Shown here one piece after another: positions 49,401-61,400 of a DNA stretch of 64,000 nt (position 1 is its first letter; every line of letters begins with the position of its first letter). A program made the position numbers and the translations under genes. Where the stretch lies: assembly GCA_029964075.1 (NCBI GenBank), contig CM057146.1, positions 14,403,501 to 14,467,500 on the forward strand. The letters run 5' to 3'. This DNA comes from Patiria pectinifera (lineage: Eukaryota > Echinodermata > Asteroidea > Valvatida > Asterinidae). The notes under the pieces are model-generated. The model had not been told where the DNA came from. It did no database searches and was given only the letters and a program-made list of their open reading frames with translations.

Positions 49401-52400
49401 AAAACCATGAGGTCAATTTTGGAAATTTCTGATTGTGCAGCTACTCCTTATCCTGGATCTGACCTATCTCAGTTTTTGCCATTTCGAGAAAAACGCGTTT
49501 GAAGTTGGACCTATTTTGCATCCACCCTTTCACCCAGAACACTAATTCTTATTGACTCAGTTTTTATATATAATAAAGTTGGATAGTTGAATTATGATTT
49601 TTATTTGTTTTCTAAGTCAAAAACTCATCATTACCAGGTGAAAAATAGACGTCAAATCCATAAGTCACTTCGTGAAAATTTCATTTTCATATTTCATGCT
49701 CGCGAACGGCGACCTATCTAGATAGGTCACTTCGTGAAAATTTAATTTTCATTTTTCATGCGCGCGAACGGCGACCTATCCAGATAGGTCACTTCGTGAA
49801 ACGAACAATTTCGATTTCTCTGTGGCTGATAGTGACTTATGTCATATGCGCATGCGCGCGTGCGGACCTCTTCACGTTAAGTCATATGGAGGTTCGCTGC
49901 AATCTGTTGTTTTTCATATTAATATGATTGTTTTTAGAGATTAATAAGCTCTTACAAATAAAAACGCTATAGTGTTATAGTGAAGGAAATTAGAAAATGA
50001 ATTCCAATATATACGGGTGCATAGAAAATTGTTGAATACATTGTGTATACCTCCTAGTAATAATTCTTGATCGAATTCATTGTAAAGGAGTAGTTTTATT
50101 CCATTATTTTTTTTTCTATTCTTATCTGTAAAACAATCGAGAAATAGGTATTTTGTTCAAACAAGACTCACAAGTTCAAGTTACACTGAAACAGAACGAT
50201 AAGCGTACATGTACACTCTCATAAACTTCAAATCTTTGTTTTCTTTTGGTTATTCTTCAAAGTGTACTTTCTCATTATTTAAACCTATTATTCCCTAAAA
50301 ACAGCAATATTCTGCAGATACTTTGTAAGCCTCCCCCTTAAAAAAATAATGATATATCTCCATGATATAGCCTACATTTAAAAAAAAAATCGGCTGCATT
50401 TCAATTAACAATGCTCAAAACGTCAAAACTTAATATAAATAGGATGTTTAGTCGCGTTAATACAATGAAAATTTTGTTTTTTGAGAGTCGACTATCATAA
50501 CAGGCCATATTTAAGGGCCACTCAAGGAATAGAAAAGTAAATCTAAGAAACAAATTTATTATGTAGAAAGACAAGTACTGCCTTGATGTTTGAACTGGGA
50601 CTGACCATAATCAATTCAAAAGGAAAACATGATGCAGGTCGGATGTAAAGAGTTCAACAGAGAGGCAGTGCAAAGAGTTGTTCTCAGCAATCTTTCAAAT
50701 TTAAAAAATAAGGGCTTTACTTGAAACGTTCTTAGCAATGAATTTCCTTTATTTGTTCTTAATTTCTGTTTTTAGTTTTTAGTTTTACTTCAAACTATAG
50801 GTGCATAAATGAAACAGTGCGAGAACTGACAATAAAAGAGGTATCTCTTAATATTTCAAGATAAGTCTGGCATTAGTGAAAGATGTAGATCAAAGGTGAT
50901 AACAGTGACGGCTAAGGAACAGCTCCTGGTTCAAAGATTGTGGAGTTACAAGCACAACACATCGAAAATCTTGAGAAATGCACACAAAAAAGAATAGAAA
51001 TACATTCACTCAACATGTTATCGGCAATCAGTAGTCGCCCTATGTTTTAAGGCTGAGCATTTTCCCGTTACATTCCGAGGCAGACTGTGGCAGGTGGTTC
51101 ATACATTCAGTAATCAATACTTTTTAATTAAATTTAAATTTTGAATCTACATGAACAGTTATTTGGATTTTTTTCTTTTAATATAGTCGACATGGAAAAT
51201 CAATATAAAATATTTACAGTTTGTTATTAACAAGGAAATCATTGATAAATCATTCAGAATGTGTTTCATGTCTGGTGTCACTATCCTTGCAGCCTGTGTC
51301 TTTTTTGGATTTTCACATGTTTTGCAATATTAACTAAAACAAATCATAGCAACTGAATTTAACTTTTTTGCAGTTCACCCCATTTATATTCTGTTTGTTA
51401 TCTTCACTGACTTTAGAATTGTAGCAAGACTGGAGTACTAAATCAACATTAAAATTGTCAATTGATCATAACAACATTTTTTGTCATCAAGTTCCTTGCC
51501 TTAATAAATTTCAGTGCTGTGTTTTGTGAGCTGTGTTATGAAGCCCGGGAAGGGACAGGGTGGAATTTTTTTTGGGAATTTTCTAATTCGTTCGCACGAA
51601 TTACTATTTCGTTCCCACGAATTGCTAATTCGTTCCCACGAATTGCTTTTTCGTTCCCACGAATTTCTAATTCGTTCCCATGAATTGCTAATTCGTTCCC
51701 ACGAATTGCTAATTTGTTCCCACGAATTGCTATGTTTTTTCCCACGAATTGCTATTTCGTTCGCACGAATTGCTAATTCGTTCCCACGAATTGCTAATTC
51801 GTCGCACGAATTGCTAATTCGTTCGCACGAATTGCTATTTCGTTCCCACGAATTGCTAATTCGTTCAAACGAATTGCTAATTCGTTCCCACGAATTGCTA
51901 ATTCGTTCCCACGAATTGCTAATTCGTTCCCACGAATTGCTAATTCGTTCCCACGAATTACTAATATTGGTTCCCACGAATTACCAACTCGTTCCCACGA
52001 ATTACTAACGCGTTCCCGGATCCACGAGTTCGATGTATGGGGGACCTCCGGCCCAGTGCACCCCCCAGAACTAACTTTCACCAATGTTTTTGGGTGCCTT
52101 TTAGGGTCTTAATATTTTGGGGTGCCTTTTAGGTCATATTTGTTGCCGCCATCTTGAATTTGAAAAATGGGATACCAGAAATGAATTTGTGAGGGTCAAA
52201 AACATGATTAATTTACAATCTTATTGATGCTTTTATCACACTATTTGGCTAATATAGGTTTTCCCGGCCAACTTCACCAATTTTTCATTCAATTTAACGC
52301 CTGGCTCATTCAATTTAGATTGAAATTGAAAAATCACGCAGATCGTCATTCGACAATCAAAAAGAATCATTCAATTTCACTATCCGAGGAATCTATCGCA

Positions 52401-55400
52401 TTTTAGCTTCACTTGTCCCTGTAAAAGGTGCATTCAACATTAAAAATATCGCGTTGTTCAATCAATTTCGTCTGAACCAGTATGGGGTTGGTCGGGCAAT
52501 CCTTTTCATTAATGGGCAAACATATTTCACATTTTGCCAAGCATGTTTTAAGACTTCCTACATGTAAAATTCTGAATTATCTCGGCGTAAATCATATCTG
52601 ATGTCTTCAATCTGTAAATGGACGCCTGTCTTTCTTAATTAAAAGGGTCCGTGCAATGATTTTTTTCTCATGAATACACACTTTCTACTACTCTAAAATG
52701 TATGAAAGATATTTTGACATCCCTTTTTTTTTTTTTTTTGGTCTTATTGTAACGTGCACTTTACATTTAAAATTTCTATGCTTTTCCGGACTAATGAGCG
52801 CTCTGCCGCTGTGATGTGATTTCAGGAAGACACTGTTCAGTTTAGGGGGTTTCTTTCAAATTATTCACCCAAAATTTGCTAAGAAAACACTTTTGAAAAA
52901 GGATTGCTCATTGGCTTACTGCCAAGTACTGACACAACAAAGAATCACCAAAGAAAAGACATGTATGACAGCAAAATATTCAAAATTCTAGCAACTTTTT
53001 GTGCTGAAATAGCCCAGTAACATTAATCTGCACGGAATGACATCAAAATCTTGTTCATGCGTGAATACGGAACCAAAAAGACCCTTCAAAATGGAAAACA
53101 AACCTTGAAAATAAGGTTAAAATGTGACACAAAGATGTGTTTTCCAGGTTTGCATTGAACAATTACTTTGCATGGCCCTTTAAATAAGTGTTCGGTCAGA
53201 CATTCGCAAGAAAACATTGAACAAATGACCCCAGAGAAGGGTTCCCCATGGTACAACCATTGCCAAACATACACGACCTGATGTCTTGCACGTCAAGAAA
53301 TCGTCAACGTAAAGAAGCCCCTTGCTCAAACGTTTAAACAAGTGCAAAAGATCAACAGTGAAAAGAAAATATCTTAGCCCTTTAGCATTTCAGTACATCT
53401 TGTATCCCTCTTATCAGTTAATTTGTTACAACATTTTACAGTCACCAAAATGTTTTGGGGAAACTCAATCAACCTCGTTGGAAAATAGGAAAACATATCA
53501 CTTAAAAAATCTTATTTATTTGAATGATCACATAATGAAAGTGATTGCCCATAATTATACGAATAAGAAACGAAAAACATGGTAATACGTTATAAGCGCA
53601 CCGACGTTCGCTAATTTGAATGGGTCAACCGTCAAAAGGTTGACATTCAGTCTAAAATCTTGGCTGCCTAAAAATGAAATTGAATGCCCCAATATGAAAA
53701 AGAAACCCCAATTTGATCAAATGTGCAAAACTCATGCGAAATTGAATGGTTGATAATGAAACTGATTAGAAAAATTCGGAAATTGGCCGGGAAAACCTAC
53801 TTTATATATAATTGTTTCAATTTTTTTCCCCATTTTGGCGGCCATATTGGCCGCCATCCATCATGCATTTGAAGCATGAAAGCAAAAACACGATACCAGA
53901 AATGAATTTGGGAGGGTACAAAACATATATTTCACTTGTGATTTTATCATATTATAGGTTTTCCCGGCGAATTTCCTATTTTTTCTAATCAGTTTCATTA
54001 TCAGCCATTCAATTTCGCGTGAGTTTTGCACATGTGGTCGAATTGGGGTTTCTTTTTCATTTCGGGTTCATTCGATTTAATTTTTGGGCAGCCAAGATTT
54101 TGCTGTGAATGTTCGTATTCATTTTCGGGCAGCCTATTTCGTTTTGGTGCATTCACGACTTAACTTGTAGCAGTCTTAAATTAAGTATTTGCAACCTTTT
54201 GACGGTTGAGGCATTCAAATTAGCAAAATTCTGTGCGCTTATAACGCATAACCATGCTTTTCGTTTCTTATTCGTTTATGGGCAATCGCTTTCATCGTTT
54301 GGTCATTTAAATTAGTAACCTTTTTTAATCGATATATTTTTCTATTTTCCTCCGAGGTTCATTCCCCCCCCCAAAAAAAAGTCTTGATGACTGTAAAATT
54401 TACAATGTTACAAATTAACTGATATGAGGGAAACAAGATGTAACCAAATAATTAACTGAAAAGGACTAAGATAATTTCTTTTTCACTGTTTATCTTTTCT
54501 ACTTGTTTAAACGTTTGAGCAAGACGTGCAAGACATCAGGACACGTGATATGTTTGGCAATAGTTGTACCATCGGGAACACTTCTCTTGTGTCATTTCTT
54601 AAATGTAGCGTATGTCTGACCGAACGCATACTGTATTCAAAGGGCCCATGCAAAGTAAGTTTTCAATTCAAACATTGAAAATACATCTTTGTGTCACATT
54701 TAACCTTATTTGCAAGTTTTATTTTCCATTTTGAGGGGTGCTTTGGTGCCTTCTCTGTTTTTATGCTAATGCAAAGTTCCATATTCAATAAAAAAAAAAT
54801 TGTGATGGCATATCGGGCATGATTAATGTTACATAGCTATTTCAGCACAAACAGTTGCTAGAATTTTGGATATTTTGCTGTCAGAATTGTTTTTATTTTT
54901 GGTGATTCTATGATGTGTCAGTACATGGCAGTAAGCCAATGAGCAACCCTTTCTCACAAATGTTTTCAATTAGCAAAATTTGGATGAATAATTTAAAAGA
55001 CAAACCTCTCAACTGAACATTGTCTTCCTGAAATGACATCACAGTAACAATTCGCTCATACGTAGTCCGGAAAAGCATCGAAACTTTTAAATGTTTAAAG
55101 AAGTGCACTTTTGCAATGAGATTAAACAACAAAATGTTGCCACTAAATGTGTAGTTTCCTTACTTTTCACAGTAGTAAAGAGTTGCACAAAAAAATCCTG
55201 AGAAAAATTCATTGCACATACCCTTTAATTAAGAAAGAAAGGTATCTATGGATTGAAGACATCCAATATGATTTTAATACGCTAAGGAATACGGACACGT
55301 ATACATGAAGTCTTAAAAGACGTTTGACAAAATGTGAAATATGTTTGCCCATTAATGAAAACGAATGCCCGATCAACCCCTTACTGCTAGTTTAGACGAA

Positions 55401-58400
55401 ATTGACTGAACAACGTGATACTTTTAATATGAATGCATCTTTGAGAGGGATGAGTGAAGCTAAAAGGCGATAGAATGCTCGGATAGTGAAATAATGATTC
55501 TTTTTGATTGTCGAATGCCCATCTGCGTGATCTTTCAATTTCAATCTAAATCGAATGAGCCAGGCGTTAAATTGAATGAAAACTTGGTGAAAGTGGCCGG
55601 GAAAACCTATATTAGGCTGATATGTGACTTTTTTCCCATTTTTACCGATATGGCGGCCTTATTAGCTACCAAATTGGCCGCCATCTTTAATTTGAAGCAT
55701 GATAGGAAAACAAGAAACCAGAAATGAGTTTTTGAGGGTCTAAAACATATAACTGACCATTTTATTTATGCTTTTATCACATTATTTGGCTCATATATGT
55801 CTTTTTTTCCCAGTTTTTACCAACTTTGGCGACCATATTGGCCGCCATCTTGAATATCTCCTTCGCACGAATTTGTTTTACTGTTAACATCCAAAATGTG
55901 TTTTAGGACCCTAAAAGGCACCAAAAAAATTGTTGAAAGTTAGTTGTGGGGGGTGCACGGGGCCGGAGGTCCCCCATACATCGAACTTGTGGATCCGGGA
56001 ACGCGTTAGTAGTTCGTGGGAACGAGTTGGTAATTCGTGGGAACGAATTAGTAATTCGTGGGAACGAAATAGCAATTCGTGGGAACAAATTAGCAATTCG
56101 TGCTAACGAAATAGCAATTTGTGCGAATGAATTAGTAATTCGTGCGAACGAATTAGTAATTCGTGCGAACGAAATAGCAATTCGTGCACGAATTGCTATT
56201 TCGCAATTCGTGGGAACGAATTAGCAATTCGTGGGAACGAAATAGCAATTCGTGGGAACGAAATAGCAATTCGTGGAAACGAAATAGCAATTCGTGGGAA
56301 CGAATTAGAAATTTCCAAAAAAAATCCACCATGTCCTTTCCCGGGTTTCATACTGTGTAAAATCCTGCATGTGGTGAAAAGGGCTGCGATTGGATCATTT
56401 GCCTGGCTATCGGCCATCATGGCAGGACCTCAGTTTAATGCTCAAGGGCAAATTAATGATTCCAATCCCAAACCACATCGGCCTTTTTTCACAACATGCA
56501 GAATTTTACACAGCTTACACAGCTAACACAGCACTGAAAATCATTAAGGCAGGGAATTTGGTCAAAGTGTCCAAAAATGTTGTTGTCATCAATTGACATT
56601 GTGCATGTGCATATGTGACTAAAATTAAATAAAACGCTTTAGGGGTTTAGGCCTTTTAACAACGGCTGATGCGGTCTTAACCAACAATTTAAATGTGCAC
56701 GTGACTGGCCCTCACAAAAGGCATAACTAAATTGTCACGAATGACAGGTAAACGTCTGTACCTAAACACTCACCCGTGTTTTTCAAAACGAACGGGACCA
56801 TAGTAACAAAATACGAAGCCAAACAATCCCTAAAATACCGGAAACAAGCAAACAAAACGGTCTCCCTACAACTAAACAAACAAAAAACGGGATATATTCA
56901 TCGGTGTAGCAGTGTCGAAAGATCTCGACGAGTTAAAATCAAAACTAGATAATTCAAAGCCGGTTGGAGCAACTGGGCTGACGTTTGAGAAAAGGATTTA
57001 AATTCATATCCTGCAACTGGTCAAAAGATTTGAGAAAAGAGGTTTCGAATCCGTAATAAAAGCCAACCTACAATTAGCAGGAGAAATCTTTAAATACCAC
57101 CGGTGATTTTTCAGATTCCCAGACCCGGTACCCAAACTTGAAACCCTGCGCGCCGGCCAAAAACCATTTTGCGTCAAAGCAAAAGCGAAATTCAACTTCT
57201 GTGCCAAAATTAATCCTTCACCTATCTTAAAGACCCTTGGTTCCTGTTTTGCCATACGGGTGATCTCATCCGTGTAGCCGGAGGTTTTAAATTCATGCCC
57301 CACCGGTAACATTCGGAATTCCCTCGTGACCGGCACATGAGAGACCCCTCCGTGGGGGCTTGAACTGCGGATGCCCCGGTCGGTGGTGATGGATGCCTGG
57401 TGGATTGCACCTGCGCCCGGTGAAGCTATATCATTCAAGTACAGAATAAGCCTTGTTCAAAATGGATTTGAAATACAATATCTTCCGAGTGTCAAGTTTT
57501 TGGTATTTCAGACATGTAGCGGGATGCAGTGCAAGTGACCCAGATTTTACGGAATACTTCAGTCTCCGACAGAAAAGTTTTGCCTGTAAATTGAATGACT
57601 TGTTTTCTCTCTCAAGATAATCAATAAAAGAGGAGAGTCCATTGCTGTTCTGGAAAACTGTTTGGTAATACATGTGACGTATCTGGCGGGGGCCAGGGGG
57701 AGAGGCCATCTACCAGGCCATCTGCCAGCACCCCACCCCTTCCTACCCCTGCAGTTAAAATGTAAAAAAATGTGTTCCTGAAAAACAAGTTTCAGTTACA
57801 AGCAGCTGAAAAACATAAGCCGTCTGGATGATGCTTTACGATTGGCACATGGATATCTGAATCTGACTAAAATTCAACCGAGGCATGTTACTATATAGTA
57901 AACGGCGTCTCTCTCGTAATAAAATGTTTAGAAATTGTTGCCAAAAAGCGTTTATGTGTTCAAAAAGTTAAACAATATATTTTGAAGAACTGAGAGAAAA
58001 TTGTTGGTGGGGCAAGGCACATGTTCTCTCCGTAAAACCATCTGTTTATCCTCTGTTGGTTCTTTCTGACAGGTTGTGTGGGCTGATTCCCGTCAGATCG
58101 GGTGTGGTGCTAAGTTCTGCTCCAGCATTGGTTCGGAGAGAAACGCCTGGTTCGTCGTCTGCAATTACGGACCGGCGTAAGTATAACTTATACGGTCGGT
58201 GTTAACTGGTCCGTTGAGTGGAGGTTCACACTGGCAACCAAGAGATATCGCTTCTGGTTCTGAGAACTCAAAGGTTCTGAACCATACTTCAGCGGCGTAG
58301 CCAGGGTTCTCATCATAGGGGGCGTGTGGGGGCGGGGGACTTGAGGTTGCATTGGAGGGGTTCCCCAAAAATTTCATCCGTGCTGAAAGGTAGACAGTTT

Positions 58401-61400
58401 TTTTTTTCACTGGACACCCGCCCTCCGTAAAATCAAATAGTTGGGGGGGGGGGAGCTCGACACCATCTTCCAATGGGGCACTGTTCAAAACGTACATCAT
58501 GGCTACATTAGACAATAACTCTCGCTATTCGCTTTCCAATGGACGTTACTATAAACAGCCACTCGCGAAAGAAAAAGAGTTTTGGTACAAAATACGCACA
58601 AAAAAGGGACTTTTTGTTCTTTGAGCTAATCATGGTCAATCATATGGCTGTGTTTTTCTCCGGATGCCAGATTTTCAGTGGGGGCGAACTTTTTATGGAG
58701 GGCGCCCCCCCCCCCACGCACCCCTTCCGTATAGCTACGCCGCTGCCATACTTACATAAGTATGGTTTTATGGTTTTATGTTTTTTTAGTGCTGATTTTA
58801 ACTTTCACAACTTTTTTACCATCTTTTGGTCTTGTTGAGTAAGCGCAAATTTTGGATTCTAGGCATACACACAGTTCAAACTCGCTCTCTCTTATAGAAA
58901 CACACCCATGCATGAACGTTTCGACAAGGCATGCCGAGTCATAATTTTATAAACAAACCTTGCAAAGAGTCTTACAACAACAAAACACTTTTTGAAAGTC
59001 AGTTCGGCACGCAAAGGTTTGCTTCATCAACACCAAAGGTTTGTGGAGTCGGCCGTGACTGAGAGCAAACCAGCAAGATGTCTTTCAGGTACACTATGTC
59101 CTTATGGCATGACATTTACAGCGATTTCGTCTCTCAACCAAGAATTTATACACAAATGTTCGGTCACTTGAGGTTTTCCGTGCGGTCAAATGAAATTTGA
59201 GTACCGTTCTCCGTATAAACTTTTTTTTTTTTTAACTCTGTTTCGAGGGGTGATGTTGATGGAACATTCAAATATTTCGCAATGCATTAAACCCCCCCCC
59301 CCTCAACCCCCCCCCCCCGATATTTATTGAGTGATTTGTCCGTTTGTCTTTCCCTCCAGCGGAAATTTCGAAGGACAGAAGCCGTACGAGACGGGCGCAT
59401 CCTGCAGTCAGTGTGGGCGGGACACGCCGTACTGCTTCCGTGGATTGTGCCGTAAGTATCATTTTTATCGTGCAGAAAGAGAGTTATCCTTATCAGTGGC
59501 GTGACTGGGACCCAGTTTTTGGGAGGGGCACTTCATCATCATCATCATGTCGGGATCGCCTGGGTTGTGACGACATCACGAGCCAGTCCCCGAGTCCTCT
59601 TCCTCCAGCTGTCTCGATCTACCATGCAGGTGCGCAGCTCCTCTGCAGATGTGAGATCAGTGTCCCTCTTGAGCTGGTCCACAAAGGTCATACTTCTTAT
59701 CCCTCTTAAGGCAGTGCCCTGGGTGGGCTCCCACAGTATGGTTGGGTGGGCAGCAAGCTCAGGGTGGCGGGCGCAGTGGCCAGCAAGATTAAGACGACGC
59801 TGTCTGATCTTGTGAGTCACTCTCTGCATGCCATTGTAGAGGTCATCACTTAGGCGGTTCACTTTTTGGAGAATTCAGGCGGTTCACTTTGGAGATTTTT
59901 CTCACCACAAATTGAGTTCGGAGGGACACAATGTGATGCATTGGCTTCGGGCAGGGGCCCTCCCTTCGCCCGCCCTTGAAAGCTTTACTTCTCAGGGACA
60001 TCATCTTCAAATCCAAACTGGACACTATAAGGCGAAATCCTAACTGGGCCTAAAGGTTTCTTATTCGCTTAAGCTTGAACAAGTGCAAGTGCACAATTAG
60101 CTCCTGGCCGTGTTGCAAGAAGTCTTGCATGAAATCGATCAATTAATTGATCCCTGCCAGAGCTGAAAAAATGCGACAAAAAATGCGACGCCGATGGCAC
60201 ATATGGAACACCATACTTTATTCAATTTTCGGGGACAGGCAGAAAGACAGACCCACCGACCACCAAGTGACATGTAAAAGCTCCTGCCAGGGCTTAAAAA
60301 GTGGAGTAGGCAGGTAGGGGCGTCAATCGCTTCTCAAAATTGGGGGGGGGGGAGACATACCTTGATCAGAACTAATGCGAGCGTTAAGTGCGAAGCCCTT
60401 ACGGCGTGGGGAAGGGCCCCCAAAATTCTGGCGATTTCTGACCACTTCAACCATATTATTTTAGCGAAAGATACATTGTAGTACAAAATAGGGCCCTGTC
60501 AATCATGAGACACACGAGTTCAACAATCGGGGGAGGGGGGAGGGATTTGTTATTGTGTCCCACATCCTTCAAAAAGTGGGGGGGGGGGGACATATCTCCC
60601 TGTCACACCCCCCTGTCACCACCCCCTCCCCCAGGATTAACCCCCATGCAGACAGGGCAGGGGATCAACTGCGCATGTTCTTAAAACAAAGGCACAAGTT
60701 CTTCCGTGCTCAAAATATGAAAGCCGGTAAGAGCCCCATGAATCACAGCGGATATCATGTAGGACTTCTGCACTGAGCGATGTAAAAAAAGATGCGAAAT
60801 CCCGACGTACGGATAATTAAGAAGTGAGGAACTAATGTTTTAAATTGAATTTCAAGTCTGCCCTTGAAGTAAAAAAGGTAGGGGGAAAAAGACGATACAG
60901 AAAGTAGCATATTGGCTTTTTTCCCCCAGCATTTTCTCAGCATAAATTTCTTTGGTAAGATTACTACACAATCTTGCCGTGCGTTTCGGAGTAACAACTG
61001 ATGCTGAGGTGGTCAGAAGGTCATTTCGGTTTATTGTATAGCCGGTAGAGAAACAAGCAGATACGGTCGCCTATTGGCCTTTTGAGCCTGCTTGCGCAAC
61101 ATGCACCAACCATCCCCGCCTGAGAACTCAGCTGGTGTATAATTTTCAAGGTCGCCCCACCCGCAGATGCCTGTTAAAAGTGACCCTCACGTTGTACACA
61201 TAAAATGGGACTGATTATTTTTTATAAGTTACGATGGGGCGATGTTAAGTTTAAGTGGTCCGTAGAGAGTGGTGTAATTTTAGACTCGGTGGGAGCATTT
61301 TGTACAGCCTTGCTCTTCTGGGGGCAGGCACAACATTACAACATTTTCATCTCTTTGAAAGGTTATCAGAAATTGATGAAAGGCAGGTATGGCGTCGTCC

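Larger units (their letters stand above)
51456..56598. mobile_element. Giant foldback element: 5.1-kb imperfect palindrome
   Basis: The two arms of about 2.4 kb are inverted copies along their whole length, centred near 53.9-54.0 kb. Matching landmarks are: tgtcaattgat ends (51456, 56588); aattcgt-array blocks; ggatccacgagttcgatgta (about 52017) against tacatcgaacttgtggatcc (about 55976); gcctggctcattcaattta against its complement near 55560; and ggccgggaaaacct (53784) against aggttttcccggc (53954). I see no transposase gene. The structure, with long inverted repeats carrying subterminal tandem arrays, is like foldback (FB/Galileo-type) elements. It sits in CAP2 intron 2. Confidence 0.9.
43551..58072. 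other. CAP2 intron 2 (14.5 kb), repeat-filled
   Basis: The intron runs from donor gtaggt to acceptor ctttctgacag. It contains a 12-bp tandem array, nested inverted-repeat transposons near 46.5-47.8 kb, a duplicated fragment (44529-45215 and 48596-48916), hAT-type MITEs, a 62-bp tandem repeat and the 5.1-kb foldback element. I see no gene inside it. The long open frames between 51.5 and 52.1 kb and near 56 kb are by-products of the stop-free tandem array. Confidence 0.75.

Noticed and set aside
51501..52084. Long repetitive open frames (ELAIRGN-like and RSHELLI-like units) on both strands
   Set aside because: They are translations of the 21-bp tandem array in the foldback arm, have no stop codons by chance, and appear in several frames at once. 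The mirrored array near 56 kb does the same.
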